Shown piece after piece: positions 25,971 to 33,813 of a stretch of DNA of 64,000 bases (its first letter is position 1; each line of letters begins with the position of its first letter). This stretch comes from Mycolicibacterium cosmeticum (GTDB taxonomy: Bacteria > Actinomycetota > Actinomycetes > Mycobacteriales > Mycobacteriaceae). The notes under the pieces were generated by a model, which saw only the letters and a list, made by a program, of their open reading frames with translations, ran no database searches and had not been told where the DNA came from. The translations under genes were made by a program, and so were the position numbers. The stretch covers positions 124,001-188,000 of the forward strand of contig JACPVS010000003.1 of the NCBI GenBank assembly GCA_016197365.1, read 5' to 3'.

Positions 25971-27500
25971 TCACGACGGCCCGACAATGCCGGACACGGT
26001 CCACGCCAACAACCCCACGGCGCCCACACCGACGATCATGCGCACCCACCGCCAGCGCCAGCCCCACACCAGGGCCACGCTCACCACCGCGACGACCACC
26101 ACCCCGGCCGCCCCGGACGGCACCGGCACCGAAGCTCCCGGCACAGCCGCGACCCGATGCGCCACCTGCAGCAGCCACCACAGTTCGGGCCCGGTGAACC
26201 GGATGAGCAGCCCGGCGCCGGCCGGCCACCACGCCGCCAGCACCGCCGCCGCGGTCCCGATCACCGTGATCGGCGGAATCACCGCGGCCACCACGAGGTT
26301 CGCCGCCACCGACAGCACGCTGAAGCGCCCGGAGATCCCGGCCACCAAAGGGGCGGTGACCAATTGGGCGGCGACCGCCACGCTGACCGCTGCGGCCAGC
26401 GGCCGCGGCCAGCCCCGGTCGACCAACCTGGCCGACCACACCGGGGCGACGAGCACCAATGCCGCGGTCGCCACGACCGACAGCGCGAACCCCACGTCGA
26501 CCGCGAGCTGCGGTGCACCGATCATCAGCGCGATCACACTGCACGCCAGCACGGGGATGGCCTGCCGCCGCCGCGACGACACCACCGCGAGTAGTCCGAT
26601 GGCGCCCATCACCGCGGCACGCAGCACGCTGGCCGACGGCTCGACCACGACGACGAAAGCGATGAGCACCAGGAATGCGAACAGCGCGGCGATCCTCGGG
26701 CCGACCAGCGCCGCCGACAGCAGCGCCACCCCGCACACGATCGTCACGTTCGCGCCCGATACAGCGGTCAGATGGGTGAGGCCGGCGGTGCGAAAGTCGG
26801 AGGCGGCGGGCGCGCTCACCGCCGAGGTGTCCCCCAGTACCAGCGCCGGCAGCATCGCGGCCTGATCAACCGGCAGAGTCAATCGGGCCGTCGCCGCGAA
26901 GGCCGCGCGGATCCGGCCTGCCAGCCGTTGCGCCGCCGGCGCCGAACCGACCGTGGGTTCGCCGGCCGCGGTGAGCACCGCGACCGTCAGGTCGGGGCGG
27001 GTGGGCCGCCCGACGCGGGCCCGGAATGTCGTCGGGCGGCCCGCGGTCACCTCGCCGCCACGCCAGCCGGGCGCGAACACCGTCACCGCGCCGTCGGTCG
27101 GGTCCCCCGCGACCTGCTGGAGCGCAGCACGGAACAGCAACCGCCCGCCGGTGAGCACGCGCGGACTCTCCGCAGGCGTCACGGTGACCGTGACCGTCGT
27201 GCCCACCCGGGCGAGGATCGGGTGGTGGCGCACCTCGTGTGCCCGCAGCCCGACCGACAGCGCGAAGCAGGCTCCGACCAGACCTACCCCGAGCACCGCG
27301 GCCGCACCGAAGACCGGGCCGTCCCTGTCCGCCGCCGCCCGAATAGTCCACCACCGCAACAACATCGATGCCGCGATTGCCCCGGCCACCACCGTCATGA
27401 GCACGCCGACCGACCAGACGATCCCGGCTGCGGTCACCGCCCAGCTGGTCAGCGCGGCTGGTACCAGCCGGACGTCGAGCGGGGGCCGATCGGTGCTCAC
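25971..27500 (-). CDS. comEC: ComEC/Rec2-family membrane channel protein, short form
   Basis: A 509-residue polytopic membrane protein from GTG at 27500, which overlaps the comEA stop as GTGA. N-terminal hydrophobic helices, an OB-like soluble segment (about 60-190), then the competence domain with DFRTAGLTHLTAVSGANVTI, the family hallmark near residue 245, and about eight further membrane segments. In Bacillus the protein is the DNA-uptake channel and ends in a metallo-beta-lactamase domain; here the protein stops after the last membrane segment (LAWTVSGIVGPS), so that domain is missing. Mycobacterial orthologues such as Rv2414c are similarly short. Role without natural competence is unclear. 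Confidence 0.92.
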   Translation of the reverse strand: MSTDRPPLDVRLVPAALTSWAVTAAGIVWSVGVLMTVVAGAIAASMLLRWWTIRAAADRDGPVFGAAAVLGVGLVGACFALSVGLRAHEVRHHPILARVGTTVTVTVTPAESPRVLTGGRLLFRAALQQVAGDPTDGAVTVFAPGWRGGEVTAGRPTTFRARVGRPTRPDLTVAVLTAAGEPTVGSAPAAQRLAGRIRAAFAATARLTLPVDQAAMLPALVLGDTSAVSAPAASDFRTAGLTHLTAVSGANVTIVCGVALLSAALVGPRIAALFAFLVLIAFVVVVEPSASVLRAAVMGAIGLLAVVSSRRRQAIPVLACSVIALMIGAPQLAVDVGFALSVVATAALVLVAPVWSARLVDRGWPRPLAAAVSVAVAAQLVTAPLVAGISGRFSVLSVAANLVVAAVIPPITVIGTAAAVLAAWWPAGAGLLIRFTGPELWWLLQVAHRVAAVPGASVPVPSGAAGVVVVAVVSVALVWGWRWRWVRMIVGVGAVGLLAWTVSGIVGPS

Positions 27501-28282
27501 GCATGGACCAGGTCGCGCAATTTCTCCAGGCGGGCCGGGCCGATACCGTCGACCTCCCCCAACTGGTCGACACTGCCGAAGCGGCCGTTCGCCGCACGCC
27601 ACGCGATGATCGCCGCGGCGGTCACGGGTCCTACACCGGGCAGCGCGTCGAGGTCCTCGGCGGTGGCGGTGTTGAGATCCACGATCGCGCCACCGGGCCC
27701 GGCACCCGGCGCTGCCGGCGCGACGCTGGACGTGGAGCTGGAACTGACCGAGCTGCCCATCGGCGACGGAGCGCCCGCCGGCGCGGTGATGCCGACGATG
27801 ATCTGTTCCCCGTCGGTGACCCGCCGTGCCATGTTCAGACCGACCAGATCCGACCCGTCCAGCGGGCCGCCTGCGGCCTGCAGGGCATCGGCGATCCGGG
27901 CGCCCGCCGTCAGCGTGACCAGGCCCGGCTTGTGCACCAGACCCACCACGCTGACCACCACCGGACCATCGACGGGCCCCGGTGTCGGTGCCGTCGACGA
28001 AACCATCTGCACCTCGGGAAGATTCGCCGAGGCGACGGGTGGTGTGCGGTCTCGCATCAGGGTGAAAACCGTGACCAGCACCGCGAGGAGGCCGACCACG
28101 ACCAGGGCTATCACGCCGGCCCGGCCGGGGTCGGCCCGCAGCGCGGCGATCCAGTCCCCGGAGCTGCGGGAGTGCTCGGGCAGCCACCGCGACAACGACG
28201 TGTCGGTCTCTTCCTCGGGGTCAGCCTCCGGTGTGGTGCCGATGCGCCGGGTCAGCCGTTGCGCCGGCGATTCGGTGTCCAT
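27497..28282 (-). CDS. comEA: ComEA-like DNA-binding protein
   Basis: From ATG at 28282 (MDTESPAQRL) a 261-residue membrane-anchored protein; an upstream ATG at 28309 is also in frame but has no better ribosome site. A cytoplasmic lead of about 55 residues is followed by one membrane helix (AGVIALVVVGLLAVLVTVF), a SLBB-type domain (VVSVVGLVHKPGLVTLTAGA), a Ser/Pro/Ala linker and a C-terminal double helix-hairpin-helix (VDLNTATAEDLDALPGVGPV ... EVDGIGPARLEKL) that binds double-stranded DNA. It is the first gene of the comEA-comEC-holA operon. Possible regulatory repeats lie just upstream at 28344-28376. Confidence 0.93.
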   Translation of the reverse strand: MDTESPAQRLTRRIGTTPEADPEEETDTSLSRWLPEHSRSSGDWIAALRADPGRAGVIALVVVGLLAVLVTVFTLMRDRTPPVASANLPEVQMVSSTAPTPGPVDGPVVVSVVGLVHKPGLVTLTAGARIADALQAAGGPLDGSDLVGLNMARRVTDGEQIIVGITAPAGAPSPMGSSVSSSSTSSVAPAAPGAGPGGAIVDLNTATAEDLDALPGVGPVTAAAIIAWRAANGRFGSVDQLGEVDGIGPARLEKLRDLVHA

Positions 28283-28343
28283 GAGCCGACGGTAGGCAAC
28301 GGCACCCACGAAATTCGGCCGGTCGGTGCCGCCGGGACCTCAC

Positions 28344-28376
28344 CTGTGGATGAATCGGGCACTGTGGATGAATCGG
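28344..28376 (-). repeat. Tandem 15-bp direct repeat upstream of comEA
   Basis: CTGTGGATGAATCGG occurs at 28344-28358 and again at 28362-28376, separated by three bases, so the period is 18. On the minus strand each reads CCGATTCATCCACAG and lies 60-95 bases upstream of the comEA start, immediately after the stop of the NTF2-like gene. The TCATCCACA core resembles a DnaA box (TTRTCCACA) with mismatches. Confidence 0.7.
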
Positions 28377-28778
28377 TCAGCCGGTGTGGGACGCGAGTAC
28401 CGCGATCTGCAGCCCGTCGGCTCCGTCGGCAACCAGGTAGGTGACCACGGGCCGGTCCAACTCGGCGCCTGCGACGTCTTCTCGGACGAAGGATCCGCGG
28501 CACAGCGCCGAGCTCGCGTTGAGCACCGAAACCTCGATGTTCAGTGCGGAGGTCCGGGCGTAGCGCTGGGCACGCAGTCCGTCGACCTGCCCTTGGATCA
28601 CCGAGGCCACCTGGTCGGTTGTGGTGAGCGGCACCACCCCGTCGTCGGTGGTGATGAGCAGCGGCACCGCGTACCGGGTCAGCAGTGTCGACAGGTCCTG
28701 CTCACCGCGTGCGGCCGCGGCGAAGGTCTCCAGGTAGTTGTCGAACCAGCGGCGCACAGCTGCGGAATCGGTTGCCAT
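28377..28778 (-). CDS. Small NTF2/SnoaL-like protein
   Basis: A 133-residue protein: an N-terminal amphipathic helix pair (VRRWFDNYLETFAAAARGEQ), LLTRYAVPLLITTDDGVVPL, and a four-strand sheet ending VVTYLVADGADGLQIAVLAS. This is the cone-shaped NTF2-like fold used for ligand binding or by small isomerases; no catalytic residues are evident and no signal peptide is present. It lies between RidA and comEA on the same strand. Similar small proteins are common and uncharacterised in actinobacteria. Confidence 0.75.
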   Translation of the reverse strand: MATDSAAVRRWFDNYLETFAAAARGEQDLSTLLTRYAVPLLITTDDGVVPLTTTDQVASVIQGQVDGLRAQRYARTSALNIEVSVLNASSALCRGSFVREDVAGAELDRPVVTYLVADGADGLQIAVLASHTG

Positions 28779-28793
28779 ACGGCGATATTAGAG

Positions 28794-29192
28794 CTAGCCC
28801 CACCCGTCGCTGCGCCACGCCACCCAGTCGATCTCGACGCGCGCACCCACCGCCAGTCCGGTCACGCCCACGCAGGTGCGCGACGGCAGGCGGTCGGGAA
28901 ACCACGCGGCGTACGCGGCGTTGAACGCGTCGTACTCCGACCAGTCGGTGAGGTAGGCCCGCACGGACACCACATCGTCGAGTCCCCCGCCGCACAACTC
29001 GGTGACCTTGCACAGGTTGACCAGCACCTGATCGGTCTGCGCGGCGATGTCCTGGCTCACCACCGTGCCGGTGGTGTCGGTGGGCATCTGCCCGGTGACA
29101 TGCAGGGTGTGGCCGGCAGCGGTCGCGTGTGCGAACGGGGCCACCGACGGCGGCACCCCGTCGGCCGGGCTGAAGGTGAAGGCGCGGATCAT
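28794..29192 (-). CDS. RidA family (YjgF/YER057c/UK114) protein
   Basis: A 132-residue RidA-fold protein from ATG at 29192 (MIRAFTFSPADGVPP), overlapping the acetamidase stop as ATGA. Family marks: LHVTGQMPTDTTGTVV, the helix QDIAAQTDQVLVNLCKVTEL, DDVVSVRAYLTDWSEYDAFN and RTCVGVTGLAVGARVEIDWV. The arginine that binds the carboxylate in active RidA deaminases is present in the SRTCVGV strand. RidA proteins hydrolyse reactive enamines/imines or act in pyrimidine (Rut-type) breakdown. Cotranslation with an acetamidase suggests work on an amide-derived intermediate. Confidence 0.9.
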   Translation of the reverse strand: MIRAFTFSPADGVPPSVAPFAHATAAGHTLHVTGQMPTDTTGTVVSQDIAAQTDQVLVNLCKVTELCGGGLDDVVSVRAYLTDWSEYDAFNAAYAAWFPDRLPSRTCVGVTGLAVGARVEIDWVAWRSDGWG

Positions 29193-30220
29193 GCTGCGGT
29201 CCCCCACTGGCCGGTGAAACAGCGCTTGTCGATCCGGGCATGTACGCCCTGGCGTTGATCCACCACCTGGGTGACGGTGAAGTCGACCGCCACCGACATG
29301 AACGAATACGCATCGGCGCGGGACAGACCGTACAGCCGCTGCAAGATGTCGAGGGCGCGCAACGCGGCAGCCCGCATCGCGGCGTCCAGGTCGTCGCCGA
29401 AGCCGTGCACGAGCAGTTCGGTCGCCGTCTCCAGCACCGGTACGGTGATCGGAAGATCACGGCGAATGGTCAACCGTAACAACCCATTCAACGATGCCTC
29501 CAGCGCCGTTCCACTGATCTCGCCGTCACCCTGGGACACATGCGGATCACCGATCGACAGCAGCGCACCCGGGGTGTGCACCGGATAGTACATCCGCCCA
29601 CCCGCGCCGATCCGCCAGTTGTCGATGTTGCCGCCGTGATCACCCGGGGGTACCGAGGACACCCGGCCACCGTCGGCCGGGGCCACCCCCATGGTGCCGA
29701 AATGCGGGCGCAGCGGCACGGTCACGCCGGGCAGCGCGGGCTCCCGCACCATGGTGGCGGGGTCAACGACGGTGCCGGGCTGATCGGCCAAATGCGTGGC
29801 GCTCCAGTCGTAGCCGAACAAGGCCCGCCCGCGCAGGGCGCCGGCATCGAGTTCGTAGATGGTGACGCGTTCGACGCCGGTGAGGTCGTAGAGATATCCC
29901 CAGTGCGCGGCCAGATTCGAGCCATAGGGCAGCCGTGGTGTCGCTTCGAGGATGTCGACCTGCAGGACATCCCCGGGCCGGGCGCCCTGCACGGCGATCG
30001 GTCCGGTCAGCAGGTGCGGCCCCGGCCCGCGGTCGGTCACTTCCTCGAAGACAGCGCGAATTCCGGCATCCATCAACAAGTCCGGTGCGTCACCGGCGTG
30101 GTGGGTGAGCGCTTCCACGGCCACCAGATCACCCGACGCGACGGTGAGGACCGGAGCCAGGGAACGGTCGAAGTAGCCCCAGTGGACGTTCGTCGGCGTC
30201 GCAGGCAGGTCGTGATACAT
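29189..30220 (-). CDS. Acetamidase/formamidase family amidohydrolase
   Basis: A 343-residue metal-dependent amidase from ATG at 30220 (MYHDLPATPTNVHWGYFDRS). Family signatures: HLLTGPIAVQGARPGDVLQV, a PHFGTMGVAP segment near residue 165, the VPPGDHGGNIDN motif, and PGALLSIGDPHVSQGDGEIS near 235. These enzymes release ammonia from formamide, acetamide or similar short amides. The upstream open frame to 30307 is not credible as coding because it covers the predicted operator. It is the first gene of an acetamidase-RidA unit, read leftward from a promoter whose spacer is the palindrome at 30332-30345. Confidence 0.9.
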   Translation of the reverse strand: MYHDLPATPTNVHWGYFDRSLAPVLTVASGDLVAVEALTHHAGDAPDLLMDAGIRAVFEEVTDRGPGPHLLTGPIAVQGARPGDVLQVDILEATPRLPYGSNLAAHWGYLYDLTGVERVTIYELDAGALRGRALFGYDWSATHLADQPGTVVDPATMVREPALPGVTVPLRPHFGTMGVAPADGGRVSSVPPGDHGGNIDNWRIGAGGRMYYPVHTPGALLSIGDPHVSQGDGEISGTALEASLNGLLRLTIRRDLPITVPVLETATELLVHGFGDDLDAAMRAAALRALDILQRLYGLSRADAYSFMSVAVDFTVTQVVDQRQGVHARIDKRCFTGQWGTAA

Positions 30221-30325
30221 CCGGCGATCATGCCAGCGCGGCGAGGTGTCGTCGCGGCGACGATGCACCGATCTGTCGTCCGCGTTACCGACAGACGGCA
30301 GCCGCATTGCCGACGCTACAGCTGC

Positions 30326-30354
30326 GTAAACTTTGGGATCCCAAAACTGGTCAA
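30326..30354 (-). promoter_or_regulatory. Predicted acetamidase promoter with palindromic operator in its spacer
   Basis: On the minus strand TTGACC (30354-30349) and GTTTAC (30331-30326) are 17 bases apart. The spacer contains the perfect 14-bp palindrome TTTGGGATCCCAAA (30332-30345). A protein bound there would block RNA polymerase directly. It is the left-hand copy of a pair; the other is at 30481. Confidence 0.65.
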
Positions 30355-30450
30355 CGCCATCGCGGGCGCCCGACCGAAGCGCACCATCAGCACAGTTCAG
30401 ACATCAATTCAGGCCGTCAGCCCGACGTCGACAACCGCGCGTCGCGGCGG

Positions 30451-30496
30451 TTGACAAGACGACACCGCGCCATCGATTCTTTTTGGGATCCCAAAA
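30451..30496 (+). promoter_or_regulatory. Predicted hydantoin-operon promoter with palindromic operator at +1
   Basis: TTGACA (30451-30456) is followed after 18 bases by GATTCT (30475-30480), then at once by the perfect 16-bp palindrome TTTTGGGATCCCAAAA (30481-30496), which would cover the transcription start. The isomerase-like gene starts at 30516 with GGAAGGAG as ribosome site. Centres of the two palindromes are 150 bases apart. Confidence 0.7.
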
Positions 30497-30515
30497 CGGA
30501 CGGGAAGGAGCAGCG

Positions 30516-31676
30516 GTGAACGTACGGCTGGGTTTCATCACCCCCTCGTCGAATACGGCTCTGGAACCGGCCGTGTCCGCTCTCGTCCGAAGCCAGGCGA
30601 CCGCGCACTTCGCCCGGGTCCGCGTCACCCGTATCGGCCTCGACGACAGCTCCGATGACCAATTCGACGGCAGCACCATGCAGGATGCCGCGGAGCTGCT
30701 GGCTGACGCCCGTCCGGACGCGCTGGCCTGGGCAGGTACCTCCGGTTCATGGCTCGGCGTGGACCGCGACCGGGCGTTGTGCCGGCGGCTGACCGCCGCG
30801 ACCGGTGTGCCGGCGACCACGTCGACGCTGGCCGTGCTCGCGGCCTGCCAGGCCTACGGCGCGCGCCGGCTCGGCATCGTCAGCCCGTACACCGCCGAGG
30901 TTTCCGCGCGCATCGCAAAAGAGCTGGACCACAACGGCTTCGACGTCACCAGCCAGCAGTATCGGGGCTTGTCGGACAACTTCGAGTTCGCCGAAATGGG
31001 TACACCCGCGCTGACCGAGATGGTCCGGCACGCCGCCGACGGCGCCGACGCGGTCGTGGTGTTGTGCACCAACGTCGACGGTGTGGCCGTCGCCGCGCGC
31101 GCCGGCGCCCAGATCGGACTACCGGTCTTCGATTCGATCGCAGCGACGGTCTGGCACGCCATGGCGGTCGCTGACCACCAGTTGCGCCTGCCCGGGGCGG
31201 GTGAACTCCTCACCCACGGTGCCCTCCGCGCGCGCATGCAGCACGTCGTCGATCGGTTACGCGACGCCAGCCGTGCCGACCGCACCACACTGCGCGTCGA
31301 CCTGCCCGACGCGGGCCTCTCGGTGGCCACCTGCGCCGCTGAATCCTGCGGTCCCGCAGTGAAACCCATTCGCGCGGACGCCTCGTTGCCCCAACGTGAT
31401 CTGGAGACGGTGCGCTGGCTGGAGGCGAACCGGGTAGCGCTGGTGCAACCCGACTTCGCGGTCGCACCGTTTCCGCCCCAGGCACTCAGAGACATCTACG
31501 GTGTGCGTGCCCAGATGCTCACGCCGATCGTCCTCGGGAGTGGCATGGCCGGTTGGCTTTCGGTGCACAGCATCAGCGAGCGATCCTGGTCGGATGACGA
31601 CCGCCGCGCACTGGAGGCCGCGGCCCGCGAGGTCACGGCACTTCTCGATCCAACCGCCAACTCGGGGACGAGCTGA
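30516..31676 (+). CDS. Arylmalonate decarboxylase/maleate isomerase-like enzyme fused to a GAF domain
   Basis: A 386-residue protein from GTG at 30516. Residues 1-240 match the Asp/Glu racemase superfamily branch of maleate cis-trans isomerase and arylmalonate decarboxylase: GFITPSSNTALEP at the N-terminus and VVVLCTNVDG with Cys184. The first catalytic cysteine of two-cysteine racemases/isomerases is replaced by Thr75-Ser76 (AGTSGSW), so chemistry may be closer to one-cysteine decarboxylases. Residues about 295-380 form a GAF-like domain (VRAQMLTPIVLGSGMAGWLS and a C-terminal helix). This fusion is unusual and suggests small-molecule sensing. First gene of the operon; the GntR gene follows after one base. 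Confidence 0.78.
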   Translation: MNVRLGFITPSSNTALEPAVSALVRSQATAHFARVRVTRIGLDDSSDDQFDGSTMQDAAELLADARPDALAWAGTSGSWLGVDRDRALCRRLTAATGVPATTSTLAVLAACQAYGARRLGIVSPYTAEVSARIAKELDHNGFDVTSQQYRGLSDNFEFAEMGTPALTEMVRHAADGADAVVVLCTNVDGVAVAARAGAQIGLPVFDSIAATVWHAMAVADHQLRLPGAGELLTHGALRARMQHVVDRLRDASRADRTTLRVDLPDAGLSVATCAAESCGPAVKPIRADASLPQRDLETVRWLEANRVALVQPDFAVAPFPPQALRDIYGVRAQMLTPIVLGSGMAGWLSVHSISERSWSDDDRRALEAAAREVTALLDPTANSGTS

Positions 31677-31677
31677 C

Positions 31678-32391
31678 GTGGCCACCCCGATACTGGATGC
31701 CGTGTCGTCCCACCAGGCCACCGCAGTACCCGGCAGACCGCTGCGGGAATTCATTCGCGACCGCATCCGCGACCGCATCTCCGACGGCACCTATCCGCCG
31801 GGCACCCGACTGGTCGAACGCGACCTCGCCACCGACTTCCAGGTGTCTCGGCTGCCGGTGCGGGAGGCCCTGCGCATGCTCAACGCCGAAGGCTTCGTGG
31901 AGATGCTCGCCACCCGCGGCGTGATCGTCCGGCAGCTCTCCCGCGTCGATGTCGAGGAACTGTTCGACGTCCGCGAAGCCCTGGAGACGATGGCCTTCCG
32001 CAAGGCTGCCCAGAACGCCGGGCAGGACGACATCCGCCTGCTTCAGGCACTCGCCCGCCGGGCCGAGTACGCCATTGCCGAACAGGACCGAAAGACGTTG
32101 CACGACTGCAATGTCGAGTTCCACGACCTCGTCCCGCAGATGGTGCGCAACACGATCCTGGTCGGCATGCTGGAACCGATCGAGGGCCGGCTGCACTGGA
32201 TCAACCTGCAGAACGACGAGCCCGAACTGCTGTGGGCCGAACATCGAATTATGTTGGCGGCCTTGATAACCGGCGATGCCGACCTTGCACAGCGGTTGTC
32301 GCACGAACACATCGAGGTGAATCGTGCCCGGGTGCTGAACCATTTGTTCGGCACCGTCGCGCCCGAGCCGGGCGATACCGCCCGACTCTAG
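31678..32391 (+). CDS. GntR family (FCD-type) regulator of the amide/hydantoin locus
   Basis: A 237-residue regulator from GTG at 31678, one base after the upstream stop. The winged helix (about 20-85) has PLREFIRDRIRDRISDGTYP, VERDLATDFQVSRLPVREAL and GFVEMLATRGVIV; the C-terminal FCD helical bundle has DVREALETMAFRKAA and the metal/ligand residues in CNVEFHDLV and WAEHRIMLAA. FCD GntR proteins are usually repressors that release DNA on binding a small carboxylate. It is the obvious candidate to bind both GGGATCCC palindromes and thus control the divergent units including itself. Confidence 0.9.
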   Translation: MATPILDAVSSHQATAVPGRPLREFIRDRIRDRISDGTYPPGTRLVERDLATDFQVSRLPVREALRMLNAEGFVEMLATRGVIVRQLSRVDVEELFDVREALETMAFRKAAQNAGQDDIRLLQALARRAEYAIAEQDRKTLHDCNVEFHDLVPQMVRNTILVGMLEPIEGRLHWINLQNDEPELLWAEHRIMLAALITGDADLAQRLSHEHIEVNRARVLNHLFGTVAPEPGDTARL

Positions 32392-32484
32392 AAACCGTCC
32401 ATCACCTGCCCGACACCCGCCAGTCGGGTGGCGTCCCCGCACGCCTGCAACACCCCGCCCGCCTCGAACAATGTAGGAGCAAAC

Positions 32485-33813
32485 ATGTCCTCGCCAACCC
32501 ACGAAACGCATCTCGAACTCGGTGACGAATACGAGCACGAACCGGTACCGGCACACGCCCGCCGCAGCCTGACCTCCATCGCGGCGGTCTGGTTCGGCTT
32601 CCCGATGAACCTCGGCAACGCGGTTTTCGGCGGCGTGATCGTTTACAACCTGGGTACCGTTGCCGGCCTGGGAGCCATCCTGCTCGGCAACATCGTCCTG
32701 TTCGGCTATGTCGGCGCCCTGAGCTACATCGCCGGGAAAACCGGCAAGAGTTTCTCACTGCAGGCCGCTGCCACGTTCGGTGAGCGCGGCCGGGTCGTGG
32801 CCGCGGCGTTCCTGGCCACCGTGGTGCTGGGCTGGTTCTCGTTCCAGATCGGACTGACCGGAACAACTCTGCACGGCGCACTGGGCTGGTCGGCGATGGT
32901 CGGCGCGATACTCGGCGGGGTGCTGTACACCGCCGTCACCATCATCGGGATCCGCGCGCTGTCTTGGCTCGGCGTGATCGCCGCGCCTCTGTTCATCGTG
33001 CTGGCCGTCGTGGCGCTGATCATCGGTAGCGCGCAAGCGGGCACGTCACTGGCAGACGTCGCGTCCTACCACGGCACCGGTACCGCGCTGTCATTCGGTG
33101 CCGCCGTCAGCATCGTCATCGCCGGCTTTGCCGATTCCGGCACCATGACAGCGGATTTCACCCGCTGGTCGACCAGCGGGCGGTCGGCGGTGGCTGCCAC
33201 ATTCACCGCGTTCCCGGTCGCCAACGCGATCGCCTACGCGGTGGGCGGCCTGGTCGTCGCGGTCGGTGGATCGAGCAACCCCGCCACCGACGGCGGCGGC
33301 TTCCTGAACCTGCTCACCGGGCACGGCACCCTGCTGACCATCGTCGCCGTCGCGTTCGTGTTCATCAACCTCGGTTCGGTTGCGTCGCACTGCTTGTACA
33401 ACGGCGCCGTCGGCTGGTCGGGGATCACCAGGCGGGGCATGCGGACCATCGCGATCGCGCTGGGCATCGTCGGTCTGGTGGTCGCCACCACCGGAGTCTG
33501 GGCGTACTTCCTCGACTGGCTGAACCTGCTCGGCATCTTCGTTCCGCCGATCGGCGCGGTGCTGATCGTCGACCAGCTGATCCTGCGCCGCGGATCGGTA
33601 ACCGCGCTCGCCTACCGCCCCACCGCCTTCGCGGCCTGGGTCCTCGGTGCTGCGGCCGCCACGGCGTCGCACTACCTGGTGCCCGGCTCCGTGGATGCAC
33701 TGGTCGGAATCGTTGCCGCGGCGGCAGGTTACGCGTTGTTCGAGGCGGCCCGCCAGTATGGCGCCGAGCGCCTCACCGCCACACCCGTTGTCGCACAGAC
33801 GGATGCCGTGTGA
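32485..33813 (+). CDS. NCS1 family permease (cytosine/allantoin/hydantoin transporter type)
   Basis: A 442-residue membrane protein with about 12 hydrophobic segments, starting at ATG 32485 after TAGGAGC. The start of the first segment (SLTSIAAVWFGFPMNLGNAV) and AGFADSGTMTADFTRWSTSG in the middle are NCS1/cytosine-permease-like; it is only distantly similar to the NCS1 protein at 18504-19904. It lies between the regulator and two amide hydrolases and should import the substrate of this pathway, for example a hydantoin, uracil-like base or ureide. Its TGA overlaps the amidase ATG as TGATG. Confidence 0.88.
   Translation: MSSPTHETHLELGDEYEHEPVPAHARRSLTSIAAVWFGFPMNLGNAVFGGVIVYNLGTVAGLGAILLGNIVLFGYVGALSYIAGKTGKSFSLQAAATFGERGRVVAAAFLATVVLGWFSFQIGLTGTTLHGALGWSAMVGAILGGVLYTAVTIIGIRALSWLGVIAAPLFIVLAVVALIIGSAQAGTSLADVASYHGTGTALSFGAAVSIVIAGFADSGTMTADFTRWSTSGRSAVAATFTAFPVANAIAYAVGGLVVAVGGSSNPATDGGGFLNLLTGHGTLLTIVAVAFVFINLGSVASHCLYNGAVGWSGITRRGMRTIAIALGIVGLVVATTGVWAYFLDWLNLLGIFVPPIGAVLIVDQLILRRGSVTALAYRPTAFAAWVLGAAAATASHYLVPGSVDALVGIVAAAAGYALFEAARQYGAERLTATPVVAQTDAV

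Noticed and set aside
27501..28187. Long N-terminal extension of comEC
   Set aside because: It is a shadow of comEA on the same strand in another frame; the GTGA junction at 27500 gives the usual length.
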